From CAWATZ01 sp963784995 (GTDB lineage Bacteria > Planctomycetota > Planctomycetia > Gemmatales > Gemmataceae): a stretch of 64,000 nucleotides of DNA. The position numbers and the translations under genes are program-made. The notes beneath the pieces were generated by a model. The model saw only the letters and a program-made list of their open reading frames with translations, was not told the DNA's origin and did not search any database. The stretch lies in contig CAWATZ010000013.1 in NCBI GenBank assembly GCA_963784995.1, forward strand, positions 496,001 through 560,000, in the 5' to 3' direction. Each line of letters begins with the position of its first letter. Positions within the stretch are counted from its first letter, which is position 1. This document shows, one piece after another, positions 9,208 through 17,055 of the stretch.

Positions 9208-9231
9208 CCCCTCTCCCCGCTGGGAGAGGGG
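9208..9231 (+). terminator. GC hairpin after the HtrA gene
   Basis: CCCCTCTCCC and GGGAGAGGGG form a 10-bp stem with a 4-base loop, 20 bases after the stop. There is no T-run, so rho-independent termination is only possible. Confidence 0.4.
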
Positions 9232-9279
9232 TGTCACGTACATCCTCATTCCTGATTCTTTCAACGGAGTAGCGCATTT

Positions 9280-10540
9280 ATGTTCGCTCCCGGTTTTCTG
9301 TTCAAGACCTCCCTGCATTCCCTCCTGGCCATGACGCTGGCCGGGTCGCTCTGGTTGCTCCCTGCCGACGTTCAGGCCCAGGGCCGGCGTGGCCCGAGAA
9401 GCGACCTCAAAAACAGCCCGCAGGTCCTGTCCGCCTTCCGCGAGGTGGTGGCCAGGCCCAGCCAGAGCACGGTCCATCTGCGCTGCAAGGGCAAGGAAGT
9501 GGCCCTGGGGACCATTGTCAGTGCCGACGGCTGGATCCTGACCAAGTACAGCCAGCTGGACGGCCCCGTGACCTGCATTCTGAAGGACGAGCGCAAACTG
9601 CCGGCCCGGCTTATCGGCGTGGACGAGTCCTATGACCTGGCCCTGCTCAAGGTGGACGCCAAGGGTCTCAAGCCGGTGCAGTGGGCGGACGTGAAGTCGG
9701 CCGTGGAAGGGAACTTCGTGGCCACCTCCGGCACGGGCCTTGATCCGCTGCACGTCGGCGTGGTCAGCGTGCCCGCCCGCAAGGTGAGGGCCAGCGATCT
9801 GCCGCCCGTGCGGGGCAACAGCGGCTTTCTGGGCATCGGCCTGGACGTTGCCGAGAAGGGCGTCAAGATCACCGACGTTCAGCCGAGGAGCGCGGCCTCC
9901 CGGGCCGGCTTCAAGGTGGGCGACGTGGTCATCGCCGTGGCCGGCAAGAGCGTGACCCAGCCGGACGCCCTGATCGCCGCCGTGCAGCGCTACAAGGTCG
10001 GCGACGAGGTGGCCATCAAGGTCCGCCGGGGCAAAGAGGAGCTGGAGCTGAAGCCGATCCTGCAAGATCGCAAGGGCAACGAGCGCCTCCGACTTCCAGA
10101 ACCAGCTGGGCAACGAGCTGAGCAATCGCCGCGGCGGTTTCCCCTCGATCCTGCAGCACGACACGGTCCTCAAGCCCATCGAGTGTGGCGGTCCGCTGGT
10201 GGACCTGGACGGCAAGGCGGTCGGCATCAACATTGCCCGTGCCGGCCGGGTCGAGACCTACGCGGTGCCGGCCGACGCGATCCTGGCCGTGCTGCCGGCC
10301 CTGAAGGCGGGCAAGATGCCGCCGCCCGAGCTGAAGGAAGCCGAGGCCAACGTCGCCGCCGCCCGGGCCACCCTCCGCAAGGCCGAGGCGGCGCTGAAGG
10401 CAATCGAGAAGCGCATCAAGGAGGACAAGACTTCCGACGAGAAGAGCGAAGCGGAACTGCGCGTGGCGCGGAACCGGGTCAAGGATGCTCAGAACGCGCT
10501 GCAGGAGGCGCTCAACGAGGTCAAGGCGTTCAAGGAATAA
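9280..10540 (+). CDS. degenerate HtrA-like protein with nested PDZ and C-terminal coiled coil (one frameshift)
   Basis: A signal peptide (residues 1-34) is followed by the first barrel of a trypsin-like fold, where the HtrA His position is occupied by 'ILTKYSQL'; Asp119 remains in 'SYDLALLKV'. A complete PDZ domain ('RSAASRAGFKVGDVVIAVAG') then interrupts the protease fold. The second barrel resumes in another frame after a break near 10085 and ends in 'KPIECGGPLVDLDGKAVGIN', where the catalytic GNSGGP Ser is Cys. The last 75 residues are a charged coiled coil. With His lost and Ser changed it is probably not a classical protease. It likely arose from a protease like its upstream neighbour. 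Confidence 0.75.
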
Positions 10541-10558
10541 TGTGAGGTTGGTGAAGGG

Positions 10559-10633
10559 AAGGGGTTTCTGCTGATTTATCGTTTCGCGCTCTCGTCGGCT
10601 GAGCGCGAAACGATAAATCAGCAGAAACCCCTT
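10559..10633. repeat. long perfect inverted repeat, 33-bp arms, 9-nt loop
   Basis: Arms 10559-10591 and 10601-10633 are exact complements (AAGGGGTTTCTGCTGATTTA...). It starts 19 bases after the stop of the HtrA-like gene, so termination or mRNA protection is plausible. Confidence 0.92.
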
Positions 10634-10675
10634 CTTGCCGCCAGGAGGGGCGAAAGCTGAAGTCCGCCATGACCC

Positions 10676-12170
10676 ATGCACTACCTCTCCCTCTACCAGG
10701 TCAACACGCGCGTCTTCCTCCAGGAACTGGGTCAGACGCATGGCCGGCGCTTCACCCTGGCCGACTGGCCCGAAGCCCATCTCGACTTTGTGCAGCAGCA
10801 GGGCTTTGACTTCCTCTATCTGCTGGGCGTCTGGCAAACCGGACCTGCCAGCCGGCAAGTCTCGCGCCACCCGCCCCGACTGGCAGGCCGGCTTTCGCGA
10901 GGTCCTCCACGACCTGACCGAACGCGACATCACCGGCTCACCCTTCGCCGTCCGCCAGTACAGCGTCCACGACGACTTCGGCGGCAACGACGCCCTGGCG
11001 CAGCTGCGCGAGCGCTTGCAGGAACGCGGCATCCGTCTGATGCTCGATTTCGTGCCCAACCACACCGCTCTCGATCATCCCTGGGTTGCGGAACATCCGG
11101 AGTATTACGTCCACGGCAGTGACAGCGACCTGGCCCAGCAGCCGGCCAACTTCTGCCGCATCGAGACGCCGCGCGGACCGCAAATCCTGGCTCATGGCCG
11201 CGATCCCTACTTCCCCGGCTGGCCAGACACGCTGCAGCTCAACTACCGCCATCCCGGCCTGCGAGCGGCGATGATCGCCGAGATGCTGCGGATCGCCGAC
11301 CGCTGTGACAGTATCCGCGCCGACATGGCGATGCTGCTCCTGCCGGACGTGATTCGCCAGACCTGGGGCGCCCATTCCCTGCCGATCGATGGTTCCGAGC
11401 CGGTCGATGCCTCGTTCTGGCCGGAGGCCCTGGCCCGGGTGCGGAGTTTCCACCCGGCCTTTCAGTTCCTGGCCGAGGTCTACTGGGACCGCGAATGGCA
11501 GATGCAGCAGCAGGGCTTCCACTACACCTACGACAAACGGCTCTACGACCGGCTGCACGCCGGCCTGGCCGTGCCGGTCCACGATCACTTGCTGGCCGGG
11601 CTCGATTTTCAGGACCGATTGGCCCGCTTTCTCGAAAACCACGACGAGCTGAGGGCGGCGAGCGCCTTTCCCCTGCCGATCCACCTGGCCGCCGCGCTGG
11701 CGACATACCTGACGCCGGGGCTGCGATTCTTCCACGAAGGACAGCTGGAGGGCCGGCGCGTCCACGTCTCGATCCACCTGGGCCGGCGGCCCGCGGAGAA
11801 GCCCGACCCGGTGCTGGTCGAGTTTTACCATCGGCTGCTGGATTGCCTGAAACGGCGTGAGTTGCGCGAAGGACAGTGGGCGCTGCGGCAGTGCCGGCCG
11901 GCCTGGGACGGCAACACGAGCTGGCAGAACTTCCTGGCCTGGACCTGGCAGACGCCCGAGACGATGCCCTTGCTGGTGTGCGTCAATTTCGGGCACAACC
12001 CGGGGCAATGCTACGTCGAGCTGCCACTGGAGGAGTTGAAGGGCCGGAAGATGCAGCTGGTGGACCTGATGGGCTCGGCCCGCTACGAGCGCGACGGCGA
12101 CGACCTGGTCAATCGCGGGCTGTACCTGGACATGCCGGCGTGGCACTTCCACCTGTTCGCGGTGCAGTAG
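10676..12170 (+). CDS. GH13 (alpha-amylase family) glycosidase, one frameshift
   Basis: About 497 residues of a TIM-barrel glycoside hydrolase. All four family-13 regions are visible: 'LMLDFVPNHTA' (I), 'DSIRADMAMLLL' (II, nucleophile Asp), 'QFLAEVYW' (III, acid/base Glu) and 'LENHDELRA' (IV, Asp). Substrate is not determinable; trehalose-synthase-like or maltosyl-transferase-like enzymes share this layout. The frame changes near 10855-10865 ('WQTGPASRQ' to 'TRPDWQAGF'), fixable by one indel. A 92-bp piece of its 3' region (11757-11848) recurs at 14434-14525, so this locus has been rearranged. Confidence 0.8.
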
Positions 12171-12197
12171 GGTGGGCCGAGCGTAGCGAGGCCCACC
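12171..12197 (+). terminator. small hairpin right after GH13 stop
   Basis: GGTGGGCC at 12171-12178 pairs with GGCCCACC at 12190-12197 (8-bp stem). It is directly downstream of the stop codon, with no T-run. Confidence 0.3.
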
Positions 12198-12243
12198 GGA
12201 GTTGCTCCCGTGGTTTCCTTTGGGAAGCGGGGCGGCTTTCGTT

Positions 12244-12624
12244 TTACGATCCGAAGGATGAAAGAACGAAGACAACCAGAAAAGCAATCGCGCCAAAAAA
12301 GACCACTCCCAAAAGGATCCAGCACAGAAGATTAAGGTGCCAGTTGGCGGGTCGTATCTTTCCGTCTGCCACCAGTAGCCCGTCTACTTCCACTGAGTAG
12401 CCTATTTGAAGATAGGCGTCAGAAATCATGCTGTTGGTACGCACAACTCCGCGCTGCTGACCGATGGTGAACTGTGTCGGTGCATTGAAACTTCCTCTGC
12501 TCCCATTAGCAAACCGGTTGGTGCCATCGACGATGACGACGAAGTCGCCACCGAGCCATAACAAACGTGGCCAAAGGACCAATTGGATCTCTATAGTGTG
12601 TCCTTGCCATTCATGAATAGCCAT
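12244..12624 (-). CDS. small membrane-anchored hypothetical protein
   Basis: A 126-residue protein, not recognised. Residues 1-95 are soluble and beta-rich ('GHTIEIQLVLWPRLLWLGGD', 'FVVIVDGTNRFANG', 'YLQIGYSVEVDGLLVADGKI'). A single strong transmembrane helix near the C-terminus ('LLCWILLGVVFFGAIAFLVV') gives a tail-anchored topology. The frame is intact and composition protein-like. It neighbours remnants of small immunity-like genes, which is compatible with, but does not prove, a role in that group. Confidence 0.55.
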   Translation of the reverse strand: MAIHEWQGHTIEIQLVLWPRLLWLGGDFVVIVDGTNRFANGSRGSFNAPTQFTIGQQRGVVRTNSMISDAYLQIGYSVEVDGLLVADGKIRPANWHLNLLCWILLGVVFFGAIAFLVVFVLSSFGS

Positions 12625-12643
12625 AGGTCACCCGAAATGCTCG

Positions 12644-12780
12644 TTACTTCCCCGGCTTCTTCTCGACGATGGTGACAGTCACCTTGCCGCCGCGAGTGAT
12701 CGTGGCCCACGTCATCTGATCGGCGTTGTAGCAGGCGGTGACATTCCCCTGCCGATCAAGCACGATCACGCCGCCCTTGA
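12644..12780 (-). pseudogene. 3' remnant, possibly of an isoaspartyl peptidase/L-asparaginase
   Basis: About 43 codons end the frame: 'GGVIVLDRQGNVTACYNADQ' then a short beta-rich tail. The 'GG-I-x-D-x-x-G-N' pattern resembles the C-terminal strand of plant-type asparaginases, but the usual 'NTEGMYRG' segment is not conserved. Upstream, the frame enters the AAACGGTTCC repeat array at 12781-12840, so the N-terminal part is gone. The identification is weak. It could equally be an unrelated short tail. Confidence 0.3.
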
Positions 12781-12883
12781 CCAAGAAACGGTTCCCCAAG
12801 AAACGGTTCCAGGACCCAAGAAACGGTTCCAGGAGCCAATATGATGATTTGAACATTCGTAACATTGGCTCCTGGAACCGTTT
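12781..12883. repeat. short direct-repeat array ending in a 20-bp inverted repeat
   Basis: CCAAGAAACGGTTCC occurs three times (12781, 12796, 12816). The last copy extends to AAACGGTTCCAGGAGCCAAT (12821-12840), whose exact reverse complement lies at 12864-12883. A further related copy (AAACGGTCCCAGGAGCCGAT) occurs at 13617-13636, inside the neighbouring reading frame. Confidence 0.85.
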
Positions 12884-12895
12884 TCCAGTTCAGCC

Positions 12896-13591
12896 TCAAC
12901 CTACCAACACCGCTCGCTTCGACTCCGCCCTTGCAACCCGTCCTCCGGCAGCGGGATGCTGGGGAACTTGACCGAGAAGGACGCCGCCGCCGAACTCCTC
13001 CAGGTCCCACCGCAGGTCGGGGTCTCGGGTATCGCGGGCAATCGCAGTGACCACGTTACCCAGACCAAATTGCGATCGATCTCCCTCTCGGAAGAACTGA
13101 TCCATGATCTGGGACGCCAATCCGGCGTTCCCCGACCCGGAGAACCGGGAGAGCAGCGGCAGCAGAGTAATGGCGAGGTCAGCAGCCGTCTCACAAGCGG
13201 TACGCACTCTGCGGACCGTGTCGGCGAACACTTCCTCAGCACAGCAGGCCCCGACGCCTTCCCGAATGGATTGGCGGGCCGTCTCCGGGTCCTGCAGGGG
13301 CAAATCCCCGAGGGACCGGGCTTCGAGCGTCTGGGCCATGATCGCTCCGTTCCGGCAGACAAGGCGGAAGAGGTAAGGGAACAGACAGACTTCGCCCTCG
13401 GTCGCTTTCAACGCGACTCCCCCCTGGACCCGGTCGCCCGGCCGCACCTCCTCGACGGGGGCGAGGACCGACCGCGTGAACAACCGCCGGCCGTCGTTGA
13501 AGGTGTCGGTAACGCGGCCCTGGCGCGCCTCGACTTCCTCTGTGAAAACGGCCAGGATCTGGCCCATCGTCAGACCTGAACTGGATCCCAT
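12896..13591 (-). CDS. DUF932-like hypothetical protein
   Basis: The ATG at 13591 has a strong AGAGGAG site, giving MGSSSGLTMGQILAVFTEEV and about 230 residues. 'CLFPYLFRLVCRNGAIMAQ' and 'FNDGRRLFTRSVLAP' resemble the central region of DUF932 (phage/plasmid-related) proteins. That family has no established biochemical role. The last 30 or so residues look out of frame (a second frame ends at 12901), so the C-terminus is uncertain. The upstream reading frame runs into it without a stop, apparently because of an inserted copy of the AAACGGT repeat. Confidence 0.45.
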   Translation of the reverse strand: MGSSSGLTMGQILAVFTEEVEARQGRVTDTFNDGRRLFTRSVLAPVEEVRPGDRVQGGVALKATEGEVCLFPYLFRLVCRNGAIMAQTLEARSLGDLPLQDPETARQSIREGVGACCAEEVFADTVRRVRTACETAADLAITLLPLLSRFSGSGNAGLASQIMDQFFREGDRSQFGLGNVVTAIARDTRDPDLRWDLEEFGGGVLLGQVPQHPAAGGRVARAESKRAVLVG

Positions 13592-13936
13592 GATGATTCT
13601 CCTCTCTTGCTGATGAAAACGGTCCCAGGAGCCGATTACGGGGAACGTTTGCACTGCCGCGCCCAGCTGGGCGACAGTGGTCTGAGTGAATGTCTGGTCC
13701 GTGGCCAGCGTACAGTCCAGCGTGTTGCCAATGCCAGGCTCGTCGCTGACGATACACCGAAATGCCAGGTGCCCTTTCCCGTCCCCCGCGACCCGGATGG
13801 CCAGCCACCGTTCCATTGTCTCGAATTCAGCAGTGCCCCGCAAGGACTCTTGCAGCCGGAGAAGCTGTTCGTAAAACCGGGCCAACTCCTCAGCACGGAG
13901 GTCGCCACTGATCGAACATCGTTCGCCTCTGTTCAT
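13592..13936 (-). CDS. small hypothetical protein, in-frame read-through into the next gene
   Basis: About 100 recognisable residues: MNRGERCSISGDLRAEELAR then 'MERWLAIRVAGDGKGHLAFR' and a beta-rich end with 'DQTFTQTTVAQL'. The general pattern recalls small WapI-type immunity proteins, but I cannot confirm the family. Its start overlaps the stop of the upstream 157-residue gene by ATGA, indicating translational coupling. No stop occurs before the next gene's ATG. The joining stretch 'VIGSWDRFHQQ' is encoded by a copy of the AAACGGT...GGAGCC repeat, so the native stop was probably overwritten. Confidence 0.4.
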
Positions 13937-14406
13937 CGCCCTGCAAGTTCATAGGCTCGCAGAAACGCCTCGGCCGCTTCCGCAGCACCGTCCGCGGCAA
14001 ATAACTTCCAACCCGGACCGAGCAGACTCAGATCGACGGTGCCATCGAGTGTCTCGCCACGCAATCCGAACAGAAAACAGTCGCTGCTGTCATCCCAGCG
14101 CGACAAGTCAGGGCGGAGCGCAATGGTGAATCGGCCCTCGTGCAATGCGAAGATTCGCGCAGTGCGCTCGTGGGCCAAGAGGTTACACACCTGCACGCTG
14201 CACCGCGCCGACGCCGGAACCTTTCGGCCGTATCGGTGGAAGAAGATCTGGCCTCCTTCGTCGAAAGGGCTACCGTCAGTCCCGGCCTCAAAGCGACGGG
14301 CATCCTCTGGCCGATGGATCTTCAGATGCCGCAACACGGCCTCGTTGTCCGGCTGCGCAAAAAGAGCTTCAAGAGTGAGTCCTCTGGGCGAGTCTGATGG
14401 TGCCAT
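13933..14406 (-). CDS. hypothetical protein, 157 residues
   Basis: Start MAPSDSPRGLTLEALFAQPD at 14406, supported by AGAGGAG eight bases upstream. The ORF extends further upstream, but that part reads antisense through a duplicated GH13 fragment. The protein is mixed alpha/beta ('FTIALRPDLSRWDDSSDCFL', 'LFAADGAAEAAEAFLRAYEL'). I do not recognise the family. It is coupled (ATGA overlap) to the next gene at 13936, so the two form a small operon of unknown function. Confidence 0.5.
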   Translation of the reverse strand: MAPSDSPRGLTLEALFAQPDNEAVLRHLKIHRPEDARRFEAGTDGSPFDEGGQIFFHRYGRKVPASARCSVQVCNLLAHERTARIFALHEGRFTIALRPDLSRWDDSSDCFLFGLRGETLDGTVDLSLLGPGWKLFAADGAAEAAEAFLRAYELAGR

Positions 14407-14433
14407 CTGCTCCTCTCTTCGCCAGGGAAAAGT

Positions 14434-14525
14434 CGTGTCCACGTCTCGATCCACCTGGGCCGGCGACCCGCCGAGATTCCTGATCCGGTGCTGGTCGAGT
14501 TTTACCATCGGCTGCTGGGTTGCCT
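14434..14525 (+). pseudogene. duplicated internal fragment of the upstream GH13 gene
   Basis: This 92-base stretch closely matches 11757-11848 of the GH13 gene in the same orientation, encoding 'VHVSIHLGRRP' and 'PVLVEFYHRLLGCL'. No other part of the gene accompanies it. It marks the far side of the 12.2-14.4 kb insertion. Confidence 0.85.
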
Positions 14526-14557
14526 TACCTCGGGTCCGACCGGACCCCATTTTCCTA

Positions 14558-15076
14558 TCAGCGCCTCTTGAGGGCTGTGATCATCTCCTCGAGCGTGGGA
14601 ACGATGTCTTCTTCGATCACCTGTGCTGCGGCGTTGAAGTCGCCTTTTTCCAGGCGAGACTGGACGCGCTTCATGTCGTCACGCAGCTGCTGGAAGACTT
14701 CGAGGAGGGCTACCGCAGATCCCTCGCCTTCCAGAATGGCTATGATTTTGCTCACCTCACCGACAAGTTCCTGTTCCCTGGCCGCCAACTTCTGTGCTTC
14801 CTCCTTGATCTCAGGGCGAGACTTCTTGTCGGGAGTATCCTGGATGGCTCGATGCAGCGTCCTGGTTCTACCGGCGAGCGTTTTCTGCTTCTCAAGGACC
14901 CGACGGAGCTGGTCCGGAAGTTTCGCCGGTAGCTCCACCACCTTCTCTTCCTGAGACAGGTTAACCCGATTGGAGTCACTGGACGCAGACAGCCGGGCCG
15001 GTTCCCCGGCGCTGACACCATACAGCCCGACAACACCAGCAAGGAGAGAACGCAAGAACACACAAGCTGTCGTCAT
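14558..15076 (-). CDS. secreted coiled-coil hypothetical protein
   Basis: A 172-residue protein. The N-terminal signal peptide is 'ACVFLRSLLAGVVGLYGVSA', and the rest is almost entirely charged amphipathic helix ('LRRVLEKQKTLAGRTRTLHR', 'IKEEAQKLAAREQELVGEVS'). This looks like a periplasmic coiled coil of a kind common in planctomycetes. No catalytic motif is visible. The start at 15076 is preceded by GGAGGG. Function is unknown. Confidence 0.6.
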   Translation of the reverse strand: MTTACVFLRSLLAGVVGLYGVSAGEPARLSASSDSNRVNLSQEEKVVELPAKLPDQLRRVLEKQKTLAGRTRTLHRAIQDTPDKKSRPEIKEEAQKLAAREQELVGEVSKIIAILEGEGSAVALLEVFQQLRDDMKRVQSRLEKGDFNAAAQVIEEDIVPTLEEMITALKRR

Positions 15077-15105
15077 ACTCGACCCTCCTTTTCGTCGCAG
15101 TCTCT

Positions 15106-15749
15106 TCAGAACGGGATGTCTTCTGAGCCACTCGTGGGTTTCACGGGAGGCTGCCCCTGGACCTCCTCGTATTCGTACATCTTTCGATACTCCTCATCCT
15201 TGACCAATTCGACGGGGGGCTGCTCCGGGACCTCCTCGTGGGGAACGTACCACGCCTCCCTCTCCAGCCAGTCCTCATACCAGCCGAGGAAGTCCCGGCG
15301 TGGGCTTGCCGGAATGACGGCCCCCACGTTCGGGTCGTCGAACCAAACGTTCCCTGACTCGGACCCGGTGACCACCAGACGCCATTGCATCCCACAGCCG
15401 TCGTCGCCTAACAGAAGGCAGCCAAAGCGGGCCTGGCACCGATCCTTCCTTCGGTTCGCTCGACGAAGGGAAAGGGCTTCCGGACCCAGGGGAGTCGTTC
15501 CCAGAACCACCTCTCCGGTTTCAGCCTCTCATCGTGCGGCGCTTCGCCGAGACTGGTCAGCCCATCTCGCGGCGGGCCCCAGCCACCGTTCCCAACGAGC
15601 AGGAGGAACAACCGATAGGCTTCGGGGAGCTGAACGCCAAAGCAGCTTTCAAAACCCGCGAGGGCCCACTCTTTCAAACGGGGCTCCATGAACTTGGTTG
15701 CCCGCGCCAACGCTCGACCAATCCGCTCGACCCGCTGCCGCACTGACAT
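15106..15749 (-). CDS. SMI1/KNR4 (SUKH) family protein, one frameshift
   Basis: SUKH proteins are typically immunity partners of polymorphic toxins. The N-terminal half (from the ATG at 15749, GGAGGGG upstream) has 'FESCFGVQLPEAYRLFLLLV' followed by 'GNGGWGPPRDGLTSL', the classic SUKH start. The C-terminal half, in another frame, has 'FGCLLLGDDGCGMQWRLVVT' and 'NVWFDDPNVGAVIP', the classic SUKH core. The frame change lies near 15420-15450, and one indel would restore the gene. No toxin gene is visible beside it. Confidence 0.72.
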
Positions 15750-15813
15750 GGTCCCCTCCCTCACCAAACACCCCCGTTTCCCCTGCGGAGCGGCTCGCAG
15801 AACCATCGAATGC

Positions 15814-15957
15814 TCAGGTGCCGCCACGGCCCACATTGGCCGAAAGCAACCGGCGCAGGAAGCCGGAGACCGCCGTGGCGGGGCCGTAGGCGTCGTACAG
15901 CTCCGCCCAGGGGACGGCATCCAGCGCTTGCAGGAGGGGGCCGGGAGCCGGGGTCAC
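15814..15957 (-). pseudogene. 5' fragment of a HEAT-repeat immunity-type protein
   Basis: A GTG at 15957 opens 47 codons, 'VTPAPGPLLQALDAVPWAEL' then 'YDAYGPATAVSGFLRRLLSA', before a stop. The 'LDAVPWAELxxAYG...xVxxxLRxL' opening is typical of HEAT-repeat proteins that go on for 200-300 more residues. The remainder is missing. It sits between a SUKH gene and another small protein, consistent with decaying immunity-type genes. Confidence 0.45.
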
Positions 15958-15992
15958 GATGGCTTCTCCGTTCGGTTGAACCACTTATGCAC

Positions 15993-16529
15993 CTATCCGG
16001 GGTAGGGCCGGGCCGCGAAGGACCTTGCTGGCGTCAAGCCGTCTCTTGAAGTTAACAGTGGCGCAAAAGGCGGCGTTCGTCGGACAGCCGTAACAAACCG
16101 TGTACGCGCGGCAGCCACGTCGAGCCCAAGAAGAGCGCACAATTCGGCCCGAGCCGCAACGCAGTCTGGCTCAGGGTCCGCTTCATTGCCCCGGATGACG
16201 CGCTCGACGAGGGCGTCGCTCTTATGCACTGCCACGAGGACATCACACCAATATCCTGGGAACGCCGTCACGATCGTCAGCGCGTCCGCGAAGTCATCGG
16301 CGAATCGCGAAGCCTCCCCGTAGGAGGATAAATAGACGACCGGGATGCGATTGTCGCGTTGCTGGGAGTTCCACAAGTAGAAACATCCGCCCATGCCATC
16401 ACCGGCAACGATTTCGTGCTCCGCTGTTGACGGCAGCATGGCAAGTCCGCTGGGCTCGGCCCCGAGGACGAAACCACACGCGTTTTCCAGCAGTTCCCAT
16501 GCGCGAGGATCGATTTCCCAGGGCTGCAT
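15993..16529 (-). CDS. hypothetical protein, possibly immunity-type
   Basis: A 178-residue protein starting MQPWEIDPRAWELLENACGF with GGAGG upstream. 'VAGDGMGGCFYLWNSQQRDN' and 'VVYLSSYGEASRFADDFADA' are reminiscent of SUKH-like folds that bind small ligands, but I cannot assign the family with confidence. The last 20 or so residues are Arg/Pro-rich and may be out of frame. It neighbours SUKH and HEAT remnants on the same strand. Confidence 0.45.
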   Translation of the reverse strand: MQPWEIDPRAWELLENACGFVLGAEPSGLAMLPSTAEHEIVAGDGMGGCFYLWNSQQRDNRIPVVYLSSYGEASRFADDFADALTIVTAFPGYWCDVLVAVHKSDALVERVIRGNEADPEPDCVAARAELCALLGLDVAAARTRFVTAVRRTPPFAPLLTSRDGLTPARSFAARPYPG

Positions 16530-16710
16530 GGCGCCTCCTTTCGTCGCCGAACCATCGAAGTCGCTTGACAGACCGGTCGGCCTATTCCGCCCGATCAGCC
16601 TCTTTTCACTTCCGTCACTCTATCACGCGCCGTCCCGCAGTTTCATTCCTGTTCACAGGCATACTGGCACCTCTTGCTTACGGCTGGAACTCCGCCTTCA
16701 TGGTAACAGA

Positions 16711-16778
16711 AGAGTCTATTGGAAATTGCTCGCTTCGCTGCTGGTCGTAGGGCTTTCGGCCAATTTCCAATAGACTCT
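16711..16778. repeat. inverted repeat, 18-bp arms
   Basis: AGAGTCTATTGGAAATTG at 16711-16728 pairs exactly with 16761-16778 across a 32-base loop. Confidence 0.8.
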
Positions 16779-16879
16779 ACTCCTTCTCCTGGTCGCTATT
16801 GATGATCAGAAACTGCACCCGGGTCAGGCTTCACGTTCCAGCCGACCAGGCAACGGTACAGACCACCGCACAAAGAGCT

Positions 16880-16931
16880 GCCGGGCTTGCCCCGGCGGTC
16901 CGAAGCAGAAGACCGCCGGGACAAGCCCGGC
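16880..16931. repeat. inverted repeat, 21-bp arms, one mismatch
   Basis: GCCGGGCTTGCCCCGGCGGTC at 16880-16900 pairs with 16911-16931. The same hairpin, slightly degraded, is present in the second copy at 26511-26562. Confidence 0.8.
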
Positions 16932-17055
16932 GGCTCACTCCGGTCTTTTCTTCCGAACGCTCGAAGTGCCTGTCCATTCGGCCCAGCCGCGCGTAAGGTG
17001 AGGACAGACGCCCTTTTTCCGACGTTCCCGTTTGCTTGAATCGAGGATCTCTCCG

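Larger units (their letters stand above)
16530..17055. other. intergenic region with two inverted repeats and duplicated DNA
   Basis: No gene is supported. It contains the inverted repeats at 16711-16778 and 16880-16931. From 16838 it is part of the 1,904-bp segment duplicated at 26469. The duplicated 218 bases before ilvD presumably hold its promoter and ribosome-binding region. Confidence 0.6.

Noticed and set aside
10938..12296. 452-codon minus-strand frame opposite the GH13 gene
   Set aside because: Shadow; the four GH13 catalytic regions are on the plus strand.
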